Assembly: GCF_010093535.1 (NCBI RefSeq)
Contig: NW_022985175.1
Coordinates: forward strand, 186,001 to 250,000
DNA: 64,000 nucleotides
Reading direction: 5' to 3'
DNA from: Lindgomyces ingoldianus
Lineage: Eukaryota; Ascomycota; Dothideomycetes; Pleosporales; Lindgomycetaceae
Position 1 is the first letter of the stretch, and each line of letters begins with the position of its first letter. Positions 11,401-23,989 of this stretch are shown here, piece by piece. The notes beneath the pieces are model-generated. The model worked only from the letters and a program-made list of their open reading frames with translations. It was not told the origin of the DNA and searched no databases. The position numbers and the translations under genes were made by a program.

Positions 11401-12808
11401 AGAGATTGTGATGGACAAGGTTTGGGAACTTCGTCGCTTCCCGAGAACTAGATGTAGTCAGTCCGTGTAGCACATAGCGCGTTTAGCTCTAGGTGGACTT
11501 AGCATTGACCTAATTTTGGTGTCCAAATGATCTGCTCTAGGGTTTCACATGTTGTCTTCTCTCTGCACTCAGTTTAATCTTATGCAAGTGGCCTTCATTC
11601 CCACAGTTGTCTCTCTTTCTCCACGTTAAAACCTATCTCGTCCATGTGCAGTCACCCTCCTCGTGAACTGGAATGAGCATGTCTCGGCCCAACACATCTG
11701 TCTCATTGCTTGCTTTGGGGTCCATTTGTTCGACGAAACACATGGGAGGAAGACAGTCACGTCAACGGGGATTGTAAGAAGGCGTACGATGGGTGCATTT
11801 GGGTGTCCGCAGGTGGCCTCCTTTCAGCCCGCCACAGGTCGTGGTATCTTATGCAGCTACCCGCAGTGACATGCAGCGCGGCTCATACCGACTGCTTTCG
11901 GCGAAGTCGAACGGCGATGGGGGTTCGCCGACCCGTATTTTCACCGCTCTTGCGCTGGCTTTTCAGGTCTGCATGTCGTGCTCAACGCACATCCTAGTGC
12001 ACGAAAAATCAGCTGGTTGTGGCCGAGCTAAGCGCGAGGGGCAAGACGCCGATGCAGAGAGCCATGACTAACGAAGCTGGCTGCCCTGATTGGACGCACG
12101 CTGACGTCTAATTTGAGTCGCACCGACTCGATCCGGCTCCGCCTCCTCCTTCATTCACTCTTAACAGCCTCAGGTTGCAATGGCTGCTCGACTACCACTC
12201 GCTCAGATCAGCTCCATATCCGCTATGACAGTAAATTCATGCTGGAGCCGCACTGCGCCACAGCCAGAAAGCTTGTCGCGGTATGCCACCGCTACTCTAC
12301 GGTTGTATCTCCCATCTCACCAGGTGTCACGGACACTGTGGCTAGGGCTGGCAGGGCTGGCAGGGTTGACAAGCTCACAGGCAAGACCAGCCGACAGTGC
12401 GCCCTAATACTCGGTGGGTTCGTTGGGTAGGAGCCCGCGTAGACGGCGACATGCTCAGCGCTAACCCCAAAGAAGGCATGTAACGTCGAACACCAGCATC
12501 TGAGCTCCCACGACACGATAAGGTGATTATATCAGCCCTCGGCAACATTAAAATAGATGGCGATCTCTATCCCAGATATTGCGGCCCTCCAATGGCATCT
12601 TCTCGCTTAGGATCCACCACCGCCAGATCTTGCCGCAAGTTTTTCTTCTCCACATCGACATCTACGGCGACGATTCTCATGTCTCATGCTTCTGGCCATC
12701 CAGCTTCTATTGCATCACGATATTCAGCCTTGAAGTAACTCAGTGCGTGCACAGTCATAGCCCTACAACGGGTTCTCATCACATCTAAAATCCGCCCCAA
12801 CTTTTATT
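8453..12808. other. 4.3-kb gene-empty region
   Basis: No coding region can be supported here. The longest open frames (for example 9297-9644 on the minus strand and 12113-12430 on the plus strand) overlap each other in several frames, lack domains and cannot be extended by splicing. Base composition resembles the rest of the window and there is no transposon protein. A short imperfect tandem repeat lies at 12340-12367. It could hold a long non-coding RNA or strongly decayed sequence; I cannot tell. Confidence 0.5.
12340..12367 (+). repeat. Imperfect tandem repeat, 9-10 nt unit, three copies
   Basis: Units GGCTAGGGCT, GGCAGGGCT and GGCAGGGTT follow each other directly. It is a minor G-rich repeat with no visible role. 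Confidence 0.6.
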
Positions 12809-15152
12809 ATGGATGGCGCAACGTTCAAGTGTATAAAGATGTCATATCTTCCTCCACCAAATACTCGTCGACTATCCCGGATATATTCAAAAAAGGCAAG
12901 GAAAATGCTCGCTTCATCCTCTTCCTCTCCTCTTTCCAAAAGGAACGAAAGGCCCTCCCGTTCGGGTACACCGACCATTTCCCCTCCAGATGATCTTGAA
13001 GAGATCTCGGATGTACCGTGCTACACATGCAGGCGGCGGCACGTTAAATGTGATCGTACGTTGCCAGCATGCGCCAAATGCGCCAAAAAGGGCGTACCAT
13101 GTCTTGGGTACCTGAAGCCGTTGAGATGGGCCGAGGGTGTGGCTGTTAGAGGGAAGCTCAAAGGGAAGTCCCAACCGGTTGTGGACAGTGAGTAGAGATC
13201 CCTCCTAAATACTCTCTATGAATTCAAATCCTAATCAAATCGACAGGCCAGGTTGTGAGCATCGTGCAGAATACGATGCAATTTTCGTCCAACTCTGCGA
13301 TGCAAGAAGCAGCACATTTTGGACTCCATGCCACGGATAATTCTTTGACTGATGTTGCATCAACCGACGCTAAACTTTTGGAGTTGATGACATATCGTAA
13401 GTTCCTCTCGTAAGCAGTCAGGTACGAATTGCTCACTTTGTCCAACTACCAGATAACAAAGAAATGTGTTCCGAGACAGTCACGTTTGAGCAAACGAAAT
13501 TTATCAACCGGGCAATTGCACCTCTTTCATTCGACCTTATTCAGAAGCTCCCTAAAGACATTGTGAATTGCATTCTTGGGAATGCTGCCGTCCATATGGC
13601 CTCACGGCAGCCTGAAAACATGCAATTGGAAAGGCTTGCGCTAGAGACAAAGGTCAATGTATTCCAGAGCTTCAATCGATTATTGCAGAGTCCACAAAAT
13701 CAGCAGCCTGATGTCATTATCTGTTGCGGCATATTGATCTATGCCATGGACGTAGGTCTCCTCCCATGCTTTCTCTCTAGCATGCTTCTAATCTTGCACA
13801 GCTATTCGAGTTTGGGATGAGTAGATGGATGGTGCATTTTCTTGGTTCCGTGCAGGTCATGGCTTCTTTTGGCGGTATTGAAAATCTCTGGACGTATTAT
13901 CCGCATTTACAACTTCCTTTGACGCACGTCGCGCACTTCGAAACGATGTGGATCATCCTTTCGCATCTTCCAATCACGAAGACAAAGCAAGCATCCCGAA
14001 AATCTGTCGAGATGCTGTGCGAAGCCCAGTTCGTAAAACGCAAATTCTACAACCCTTGTCCAACTCCTCTCACGCTCGTTCTATGGGACGTTGGGGCATG
14101 CGCTTCACGGCTATTAAGAAATCGCACTTCAGCTATGCCAGAAGACCTACACAAACGTGAACAAATCCTCCTCGATGTACTCGCATTCCGGCCTGAGGAT
14201 GGGACAAAGGATGTACAAGAATCTTACTACAAGGACATCCCTGTGTAAGACAAGCTGAGCTCCTTTGTGGATTATGCTAATTTCTCATAGCACCGAGCAA
14301 AGACTCCGATGCTGGGATTTAATCAGTACGGCATGGAAAGGAGCTGTGACCATCCTCGTGCTTCGATATTTGTTCTTTGGGAGACCCAACCTTACGCCGC
14401 AATCACCTATTCAGAGATCACGAACGCCGCCGATCGCAACCAGAGCAACCTCATGGTTTACTTCTCGAGGAGACTCTGGCCTGTACCAACATGGGATGGA
14501 GACCCTCGGTCTTGGGGATTTTCTGGAAGATGGGGAGGGGAATCTTCCAGAGAACCTGTCTGCTAACCTGAACATCGACGACCCACTTTCCCGTGGACCT
14601 TCGCCAGTACCGTTTTCTGAGCCCCCGACATCAAGCCTTTGGGGCAACCGCTACGAGATTCACAATGAAGCGTTTTCCGCCCTTTCGACAAGCTTTTTCT
14701 CCCTCTATGAAAATCTCGATCCTGTATACCTCCGCTACATCACCCTCCCGCTACTCATACTTGCACTTGTTAGTCGAGATGGGAGTGCTGAGCGTACACT
14801 CTGTTTCTCATACTTCAACAAGTTCAAGCAATTCATGGTGACCAACTACCCTCCCCGAGCTCCAGATGCCAATCCGTACTCTCGTGAGCGAGCGACCAGA
14901 TCGCCAAGCCCACAAGGAGGTGAACAGCTAGAATTTGACGTCCCATGGGACAAGCTAGATGCTTACTCTGCGGCCGTCGAACAGGGAAGGCAGTCTGGAG
15001 GGTACATGCAAGGGGACGGTGGGCTTACTGCCGGCGCACCGGAGTGGAACTGGTGGGATATGCTGAACACTTTGAAAATGGACCTCGTGTGTAAGTTGTC
15101 TTTCTAATTCTAAATTTCGCATACCTCCAAATCAGGTGTCACTTTCCTTTAG
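12809..15152 (+). CDS. Zn(II)2Cys6 fungal transcription factor
   Basis: CDS join(12809..13187, 13247..13396, 13453..13751, 13802..14244, 14291..15090, 15136..15152), 695 aa. All five introns are GT-AG and phases agree; the last exon codes only the final few residues (VTFL and stop). The binuclear zinc cluster is at about residues 71-98 with spacing C-x2-C-x6-C-x6-C-x2-C-x6-C, preceded and followed by basic residues, so the protein binds DNA in the nucleus. The rest resembles the fungal-specific transcription factor domain type 2: [25 protein letters not shown], later [27 protein letters not shown] Ser/Pro-rich linker lies near the C-terminus. The start is uncertain: in-frame ATGs at 12839 and 12905 also precede the finger. 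No target can be inferred; neighbours are far away. Confidence 0.82.
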
Positions 15153-17818
15153 GGGAGGTGCTGATGATCAGGGCGGGCGTGAGTCAGCATTCGGAAGGGA
15201 CAGGGCAAATCCCGCATGTCCAAAAGCGGAAATCCTCTTTCGCTCTGAAGCGGGTCATTCTTCGCCCCCAGAATACCACCATTGTTTGTCATTGTTATAT
15301 CAGAGGCTGATCCTTTTCCTTTCAGGGCCATGCACATCTGGAACTTCACATCTCGAGCGCGGAACCGAATTCTGGGCTTTCAAACTCATCTCTTCAGTCG
15401 TCAATGATGAGTGCTTCTCGAATTGGACTGGCGACCTGACCACTTCGCAAGGACCGCCCTCTTCGTAGACGACCATTCGTCCACAACTCACGTCAATATA
15501 CAGCTGCATTGCGCAGAAGGTTCATATCATTCAAGGCATCGGGCTAGGGTCCCGGCTTGGCACTGAACTACGGCACTGCACCAGCGTGGATTCAGCCGTT
15601 GATATTTTCGGTTGCACCATTTTCTGGCTGGGTGAGCATTTTTCGGCTTCAGTTTCATGCACTGGTTGCGCCTCTCTTGCATTCAGTTTCGTGCACTTGT
15701 TGCACCTCTTTTTCATTCCTTTCGTTCATTTGGTCTTTCTCTTCATTTATATTCTACTTCCAACTGTCTGTCACTCGTTCTAGTACCTTTTTTGCTCTAT
15801 CTTCTCAATTCCAATTGACTTGGTCACTCTTCTTTGCGTCTGCTTTGCATTTATCCAATGCTTTTGAGTCTGCTTTACTTTTTCCTTAGCGTGCATGGTA
15901 ATTGCGATATTACTAACATATGTCTAGCTAGTCACAATTTCTGCCAAAGCACCCCTACGGCTTTTGCCACACTTTCACTTTTAAAGTGAGGCGATACTAG
16001 TGGCTAACAATCTTTTACGTTACTAATAGCATATTTATCGCTCCTTAAGTAACGGGTCCTGAGTCACTCACCAGAGGCCTAGTACTTACGGAACTAGGCA
16101 TATCGTCTTCAAGTTGTCGGGAAGAAAACACTTGTCGGAAACCCAGCTAGCTTGTCTGAGAAGGAGATGAAATGCAGTTCTGCAGAACTTCAAAGGAACG
16201 ACAGGACGATATATCGAATTGAGAAGCTGAGACATGAATGAATGTGACGAGATCAAGGAAAGCCGAGCCTTTCCAGATAGGGAGGGCATGCTTCGTCTCA
16301 TCCAGCTTTTCGAGTAGTCAATAGGGTCCTGAAACAGTAGATCTCGCGTTAGCCTCGCGAGTCTCCGGGCAAAACAATCGGGGTTGTCAAATAGACGAAG
16401 AATACAAGAAATTAATGCGACCCTCTACATATGTACTGTACCTCAATTAGAATTCCGCCATAGATAACCTATCGGTATTTGAAATTCCCATCCATCCACC
16501 CATCCGCCTACCGCCACCCCAGCCAGTCAGCATCAATAAGCAGATCTCACACCCCCGTACCCACCCTAATCAAGATCCAAGCTGAACAATGACCCAATCA
16601 CAGCCCTCGGACAACCTCAAAGCAATATCCAAGATACATATGTGCCTATTTTCCGGCCCCGACACCAAGGACTTCCCGGGATTGTAGCCTGTCCCGACAA
16701 CCCGTTTCGAGGCCCTGCATGAGCAATCAAGCCTAATTTCTCGACGGTGGTACAGAGATAGGGACGGCTTTAGTAGTTTGTGCGCGCCATCGATTTGGGA
16801 TCCCCTTCCCCAATTTCAAAGTTACCTGCATGCTTAGATGTCAGCCATGAGCTGTAGCCTCTATGCCGTTCGCTAGCCTTCTTCCACTCGAATCACGCCT
16901 GTCCTGCTAATATTGTGACGCTATTCCCCCCCAAAACGAATCACGAATCGTCGCCTTTCATTAAACGCACCCACTTTTAATCGATGGATAACAACGGAGG
17001 GATGGGGATGGAGCCTTGACTCTCGGCTAGAGGAGAGGATTTGGAGGAACGGGAATTCAGAGGCAAGAATAGAAAAGGCTTATAGCTATGTTGAAAACGG
17101 GCGACAGGTCTACCAGAATGGAGCACACGCCCGTGACCAGCATAAGGCGTATTGAACGAAGAGAGCAGATCAATTGACAACAGCCCCCCAACCCCCAACC
17201 CTACTCGCGTCCGAATGAACCTTTCTAATTTGGATTTGCTTAAGTATGTAGCTTGGCTTCCCTCAACACCGAAGCGAATTCTGACGCACCGACAAAGTGT
17301 TTTCTTTCCATTCACGGTCGCCACCAACAAAGAGCTCCCAGTACTGTAGCCAATTCGTGGACCAGAAATGAAAACCCGCAAGGCCTAACACCGCGACGCC
17401 ATTCTAATCGCTTGGCAAAATCCAAAGCCACTTCCCCTCTCAAGACGGCGCTCAAGCAAGCAGCACTGATTCATCAATTTAGCTCAAATCGTATCGAATC
17501 ACGAGTGGATATGAATGTTGTTGAGTTGAAGGAATAGTAGTTCTTCAGTGGTGACATGCCTGATATATGTAGTCGCAATCTTTTACTCATACCGTGCATG
17601 TACGATATCCATAGGTACCCCAGTCTATCCCGACGCAAAAATGCAGAGAAAGGCCCTAAAACACGCCTTTATGTAACGCTGGACGCCATACCTCCAACCG
17701 ATTGAGTTATGAACTGATAGCTTCAACGCCACTCACCGAGAACCAAACCTTTACAAATTAGATTATACAACAAAAATAGTGCGTAAGTGTACGGCATCAA
17801 TGCCGTCACAATTACCAG
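15153..17818. other. Intergenic region
   Basis: About 2.7 kb between the convergent transcription factor and peroxidase genes. It contains a T/C-rich segment with a two-copy tandem repeat (15648-15715). No coding region is supported; open frames of up to 134 codons on the minus strand near 17000-17380 have no domain or good codon pattern. Confidence 0.5.
15648..15715 (+). repeat. Two-copy tandem repeat, 34-nt unit
   Basis: Two adjacent 34-nt units (15648-15681 and 15682-15715) both begin TTCAGTTTC and share TGCACT-GTTGC-CCTCT; they differ at about five positions. They lie in a pyrimidine-rich tract with no gene. Confidence 0.7.
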
Positions 17819-18806
17819 TTACCAATGAAACCGATCCGCAATCGGTGCTGCCCTAATATCACGCTTAATACTCCCACCAGGCAGTGCAGACGTGCAGTCT
17901 ACAAGATGGCCACTAACCCCCATCATACTCATTTTCTCCATGGCTGGCACAAATGCGGCAGCCCAGCCCCCCTGGCTCGCCGCAAATGCTTTAAACGGCA
18001 CGCCGACAACAGGATGATTTGCGAGATTCTTGTCCGCTTGCAGGGTGAATGGTGCTGTACCCGCAATGGTTTGTGCGTAGTACAAGACGTCCCATTTCCC
18101 GGGCGTAGTGTCGAGAGGGGCACCGGCTTGCGAGGGATCGGCGTTGAATTGTTTTGCGGTGCTGTGGGCACCGATGAGAGCAGCGAGGTCGGTAGCGGAG
18201 AAGCCTTTAGATTGGAAGAGTCTGTAGAGATCGTCGCCTTTGGCATTGCCTGGTGGGAGGATGCCAGTGGGGTTAGCGGAGCTGGAGTCCTTGCGGCCAA
18301 CTTTGACGGAGATGGTAGGGCCGAGGGGACAGGTTTTTATGGCGTGGGCTGTTGTTGGAGATGTTAGGAGAAGGGAGTTTGATATGAGTAGGCGGATACG
18401 TACCTCCTGCGAATTGGATGAGGTCAGCCATACCGACATTCTGGTCCTTGTATTGATCCCCAACACCGCTGAGGTATGAGCAGTAGCCTGCGAGACCGGA
18501 ATTCTCAGAATTGCTACATTCATCAGCTAGAATGAGGGAGCCATCACAAGCGCCGTTGAAGCAGTCGTGGAAGGCTGCTCGGATGGCTGCGCGAGCATTG
18601 TCGGTACATGAGCCGTCCGAGAGGAATTCGTCTGTGAGTGTTTTCGACACGTCGGACCAGACGCTGGGGCAGCCATCTCGCTTTAAAAGAGAGCCGGTCG
18701 TGTCGGCCACAGAGCGTCTGATGCTTGATGCAGCTGATATGACATCAGAGAATTGGAATACTTGAGCAGCAGTTGCCGTAGCCAAGAGGGTGATTGAATA
18801 ATACAT
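17819..18806 (-). CDS. Secreted class II-type fungal haem peroxidase
   Basis: CDS complement of join(17819..18348, 18404..18806), 310 aa, with one 55-nt phase-1 intron (GTACGT...CAACAG). A signal peptide (MYYSITLLATATAAQ) is followed by a likely dibasic pro-site (LLKR, residues 40-43). The distal haem site is RAAFHDCF (Arg76, His80) with the calcium-binding CDGSLIL stretch nearby. The proximal histidine is in LIGAHS (His196). Six or more cysteines fit the disulphide pattern of secreted fungal peroxidases. These enzymes use hydrogen peroxide to oxidise phenolic or other small substrates outside the cell. At 310 aa it is a little shorter than most ligninolytic members; I do not see a clear Mn-binding triad or an exposed catalytic tryptophan, so a generic peroxidase is the safest call. 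Confidence 0.85.
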
Positions 18807-21800
18807 TTTGTAAAGTAGATCTAAGTGAATGAATAAGACAACGATTGAAGAGAGTACGAAGTACTGTACAGTTTAACTTGTGAAAGGTTATTGCTGGCCT
18901 GATGGAAATGCCAGATGGACGGAGATGATTCACAGAACTCTTTATACAAATTAGTCAGGTACTCGAAGCTTTCCAAAATAGTACAATGTCGCGCGAATCG
19001 CCGGCAGTGCCGGCCATACGGTGAAAGCTCCTTCATAGAATGCCGACTAATGGCTTCGAACAGGCTTAGTGCGAGAAGCCGAGCAGATCGACTGGTGCAA
19101 GCATGGCGAGGTGCTCTGGTGAGAGTTCGGTTCTCAGGTCAAACATCGGTGCCCCACCAAGGAATACCCCCGCTGTGTGCCATCTGTGTGGCAGCTGCGG
19201 CCATCTTTGCATATACTAAGAGGATGACAGGTAGCCTATTGCTGTCGATCGCTACCTATTATGCGTCAAGGTTTTGAGCAGGGCACAGCTTCTGTAGGCT
19301 GTGTGCGTCTAATAATATTGAATATGCGAAGCCAACAATTAGTCCCTGCGAGGCACCCTAACTATCAGATTTCGCATACCGACGCTGTGGATATCGTGAC
19401 CATATGCCACGAGGGTGAGGCCACCCTCGAAACAGACGCTCGCATCAGCAGATCTTAGATGAGCTCTTGGTGCTTCAGCCTGTTAGCATCTTCAACCAGA
19501 GTTTGGAGCCTTTGAATTGAAGCAGGGCCTCAATCAGGGGAAATGGAGATTTTCAATTTCGATGAGGTCCGTCTCAAGGTCGTTTCTGTCGAGTCGCGAG
19601 GCTTGGATCAGGATAGATGAGGCGCTAAACCGGCGATCATTCGGCTCTCCAAAGCACTTGCAGCGATGGCGTAAAAGAAGCTTTCCTGCGTCCAATGAGA
19701 GAGCTTTAAATCCCGTGGGGATCCATGCCATGTCCTTCAGTTGTCAAAGCCCCCCGAAAGCCACTCTGACCATAGGGCTGAGTTCGCGACGTTGAGCGAA
19801 TGCCACGACCGTGAACGGTAAGACGGACTGCCCGGAGGGCTTTGCAACTGTTAGACCTAGCTCGCCAATTTGGTGCTTCGTCAGACAAGGGATTCTTTCT
19901 AGCCTAAAGGTGAAAAGTCTGGAGATAAATCGGTTGGTGGCAATGTCGAAGTGAGGAAATCCCATCGTATCGCGTCCGCGGCATAGAAAGGCTGCAAAAG
20001 TCGGTTCGGTCAGAACCTGGAAGGCTGAAACGAAGATCCCCAGATTTTCGGAGGATATCACCCAATGACGATGAGACCATTTGAAGATCACACCGGTTTA
20101 GGTAGTGCTGAAAACCCGGGTCCTGTGCGGGGAACCGAAACCCGGTCACCTGTGAAGTTAACTTCTGCTGATCTTATCACATCCCTGTAAAGACTCATCG
20201 CTATCGGAGACCTGTCGTGCGGCAAAAAAAGGTAACGGTCCACGTCTATGGTGGAACATCTCCTGCGATCGTCTCTGTTGAATTTCTTAGCGTTGGAGCT
20301 GAGAACGATTGAGCGGAGTGTTGGTAACCATGTGACCCACGCGGACCGCACCGGCATAGAATGGCTGCCAATCTTGAAGTGGTGTTAGTGAAGTGCTTTT
20401 GGTCTGCGATTCCTTGGGAATGCGTCGCTTTTTAGAATACATCCGACATATCTAATCCTCCTAACGCATTCTTCGTCATTAACTTTCTACAATAGCCTGA
20501 CCAGCGTCTTCTGCGTCTCCAACGATATTGTCATACCTATGCAGTTCTCAGTAAACCTCTTGAGCTAGCTCGCTAGTGCTCACCTGCCCGCTGACCCGAG
20601 AATGGGCAAGGGAAGCCGGGGAGTGAAGGCGAGTGGAGCAAGGTTGATGGGAGCTTCTCCAGGTACCTGTCTGTCTACTATAGTCACTAGGGCAGAGATG
20701 GCCCGGTCGGTAACTTGCTATATGGAAGTATAGGTCTGTCGTTGATCCAAAGCTGACTTTGGCCGCTCTCGTGTACGCTGATGTCGGAGAGAAAGGCGTA
20801 TCTTTGCCGACGCTCGCGATTGTGACTCCATATAGAAGAGCTTACTTGCATTTCAACAAGCAGGTAAGCAGGCAGCGAGGACACAGCAGACACAAGAAAA
20901 GGATGAGGAGGTCGAGGAGGTGGATTATGCAGGGACGAAGCATCTCGGAAATTTTCCAAAGTTGTGTTCAAGGATGTCCTCCCTTCCAAACATACTACTC
21001 CTATCGTGTGCATTTCTATCCGCCTATCTATGTTCTTCTGCTGTGCAAGTAGAGTGTTGACCTTTTGCCACTTGCAACACCTTCAAGCCGAAGCTTATGA
21101 CTTCGGGATCCTCCTGCTTCGCATCTGGCTTTCTATTTGTAATTGTCACGCCTAATGCTGTGTCACACGTGACGTGGCAGCGCACCTGATTTTGGCTCAT
21201 GCGTCGCACTTGCTACCGATCAGGACTAGCGCATTTTTATCCGTTATATATTCACCTCAGTGCGCTCTCTCGCTCCTCAGAACCTACACTACCGCTCAAT
21301 CTACCTAGTTTAGCTCCCACCACTTAATTGACCCCTCGCCTCTATCCTCTATCTATCAACCTGGCGGTGCGATAGCAATCGTAATATAGCAGATCGTTGA
21401 GGGATTATTCCACAAAATGTGATTCACGTAAGTATGGATCAAATTACGCCCTGTTTTTGGATCGTTTCGCTCATTATACCAAGGTAGGTGCGCTCACCGT
21501 TATTGCATTTGTCTCCTAAGGAAAGAAAGTAGCTCGAAGAGCCGTTTACATAAGTCGATACCATTTAAGAAGCTATGAGGTAGAGCAGAGAATGCTAAGA
21601 TGCTAATATATATATCCCGAAATAGGCTCTCAATATCATTGCGACACATAACAACCTGTTCTGCTGCCCAAGTCTACTGAATCACCATGCTAATGATATC
21701 AAGTATGCCCCCCTGCAACCCGGTATTGCAGGCTCAATCTGGTGAGCATGGTGTCCTAACAAATTGCTGACATCAATGATGCGAGATCGACTGCTGAAGA

Positions 21801-21857
21801 AATTTCCACCTATTCTCTTTTTTTCCGGACCTAGTCCTCAAGACTAAGTCCACTTGC
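18807..21857. other. Intergenic region with a possible gene relic
   Basis: About 3 kb without a supported gene. On the minus strand 19534-20091 a reading frame of about 185 codons is interrupted only once, by TGA at 19744-19746. The translation (for example HQIGELGLTVAKPSG and LKDMAWIPTGFKAL) looks protein-like but matches no family I know. It may be a decayed gene. The rest shows nothing. Confidence 0.35.
18941..18946 (-). promoter_or_regulatory. Possible TATA box of the peroxidase gene
   Basis: TATAAA on the minus strand, about 135 nt before the peroxidase start at 18806. The spacing is acceptable but not decisive. Confidence 0.35.
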
Positions 21858-23989
21858 TTACGAGATCGTCACCTCCGTAGTTGTCGTTCTCACAATCCCC
21901 ATCTCTCCTCCCCTCAATCCCCCTATCCTCCACCCATTTACACTTCCGCCCTCCTCATCACTTCTCACCCTCCGAATAGTCCTCCCACCCTCCGTCAACA
22001 CTTCTCCACTATCTCCACCTCCACTCTTCTCACCATCCCAAACCGCCTCCCCCGATGTAATGCTAACGGCATATCCATTTCTTATCTGCCATATCTCTTC
22101 CTCATCACCAAGCGTCCGAATCTTAGCCTTTGCAGGACCTCCCATTCTCGATCGGCCAATAAAATTCTCGACCTCAAAGCGATAGCTCGGGGTGGTGCTG
22201 AATGTCGATAGACCGGAGAGATTTGAACCCACCCTCCCGGGTCCCCAATATATTTCTCCAGTAGCCCAAGGACAATGTATAAGGGAATCATTGACCGCCT
22301 CATGGTCCCCGTCTTCATTACGGTGAAGCGAGGGATCTTGGGGGCGGTGGCGGTGCAGGAAATGCGTAGGTTTCGGCTTGGAGAGGTGGATGAAGTCAAG
22401 GTGGTAGCAGTTGTGGGAATTGAAGTAGTCTCCGTTTTTTCGTTGGTGAGAGATTGATGGTTTTGAGGAGTCCGAGGTTGCTCGTGAGGAAGGAGTCAGG
22501 GAGGAGAGAGTGGCGAGAATAGAGGTTAGAAGGGGTTTAAGAGACGGGAGACAAGCGGCGGTGATGCCGAGGGTCATTTCGATACTGGAACATAGGCGTT
22601 AACTTAGAAAGATGATAGAAGCTTCTAATAAGGCTTTGGGAACGCGCTGGAAGGTTGGGAATCAAAGGCACAGAGCAGGAGCCAGCGATATAGGCAGCAT
22701 GAAGTACGACACATTAGGTTGGGGAAAAGGGGGGTCATGAGCGACATCTAGGCTATGATATCATAAGCCACTGGTAGAAGGAAGGTAGTCTGGAATGCCC
22801 GTACGATGGAATATAACACGGTTGAGGCGAAGGGCGAATTTTGGGGCACCATGGCTGGATCACTGGCATATGACAGGATCGTGAGTAACAGAAATATAGA
22901 AAATAGCTTACACGCTCCAGATGAAAAGCCATGCGCTACTACTGAGATTATATCAGCTGCCGTTCTGGCGAATAAGTGGCGTTAGGATTCTTCTTACGCG
23001 AATGGATCAGGGTGTTCCCAAATGTGGTATATCATGAGCATCCTTACAAGAGATGCAGCACAAGCACTGGGTTATGTTAGACTTATCTGGGTGAGGAATG
23101 TGTATCCTCGTAAAGGCATACAGAAATCCGAGCCCGAGAATGACTATCAAAGAGATTCGGGTGCGTAAATTGACGCGGAGGTTCCAAATTATGGGAATTG
23201 GAAGCGTTGCGAAAATAACATCGGTGGCAATATTGATCGCTGTATTATTCAATCATGAGGGTCGGCCACGTTTCAAACCACACCTACCGCTGTTGAAAAG
23301 ACCAAGGTCTCTATACGTAGTATGGGACATACACCGCGCATTCCCTTCGGTAATATGTGGAGGTCGGAGAGAAGAATGCCAAGCGGCAGCAACAGGCACG
23401 CACTGGAAAATAAAGGTAAAAAACCACGCTAAGGTCAGGACTGCTAGAAGAACTTCTCTTGTTAGCAGAAATGGACAGAGGGTATCATTACTCACCAAGC
23501 ATTCCATACAGGAATCTTCGATAATTGGGCCTTTGTATAATCCGTAGGAGACAGCAAGCGATAGATAGCTTGACGAAGCTGACACCCATAATGTAGACCA
23601 GACTAAACCACCATAGCCACTTACTTATTCTGCCTAGGTCATCGAGAGGGATCGCTGAGGTGTGCTTTCCAAAACCAAGCCGTGTGAGCGCAATGAATAT
23701 TATTAAGAGTCCAGATGCACAGAGCTGCCATGGACCCAAATTCAGTAACAAGATCTTCGATGCTGTCCACATTCGATTGACTCACCGCAGCGATGAGCAT
23801 AAACCAGTCATCGAAGCCAAAGAAGTGGAGGATTCTCGCTCGGGTGTAGACTCGTAGCAGAAAGATGAGAAGTGCTACTGAAACTAGCGTCGCAACAATG
23901 GCAACAAACTTGGGTCCTTCGTTGTAGTTCAAATACTCGGGGGTTATCTGAGGTGTTATCGTTGGTGTTCGCCTGAATATGGTAGACAT
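21858..23989 (-). CDS. PTH11-like seven-helix membrane protein (rhodopsin-like fungal domain), gene 1
   Basis: Seven-exon CDS, complement of join(21858..22584, 22912..22935, 22998..23066, 23122..23239, 23288..23443, 23496..23724, 23786..23989), 508 aa. Phases agree at every junction. The order of hydrophobic segments and motifs is that of the large fungal PTH11-like family: RVYTRARILHFFGFDDWFML near the N-terminus, KWLWWFSLVYIMGVSFVKLSI, FIFQCVPVAAAW, FNSAINIATDVIFATLPIPIIW, GLGFLACAASLVRM and IEMTLGITAACLPSLKPLL. The last third is a hydrophilic, probably cytoplasmic tail rich in Ser, Gly and Arg. Exon 6 is only 24 nt and is followed by the longest intron (327 nt). Such proteins are thought to act as surface receptors or have unknown roles. 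An upstream in-frame ATG at 24022 is possible; 23989 was chosen for a usual N-terminal length. Confidence 0.82.

Noticed and set aside
15557..15889. Hydrophobic 110-codon plus-strand frame
   Set aside because: Its composition comes from a pyrimidine-rich tract with a tandem repeat; it gives Phe/Ser/Leu runs typical of chance frames.
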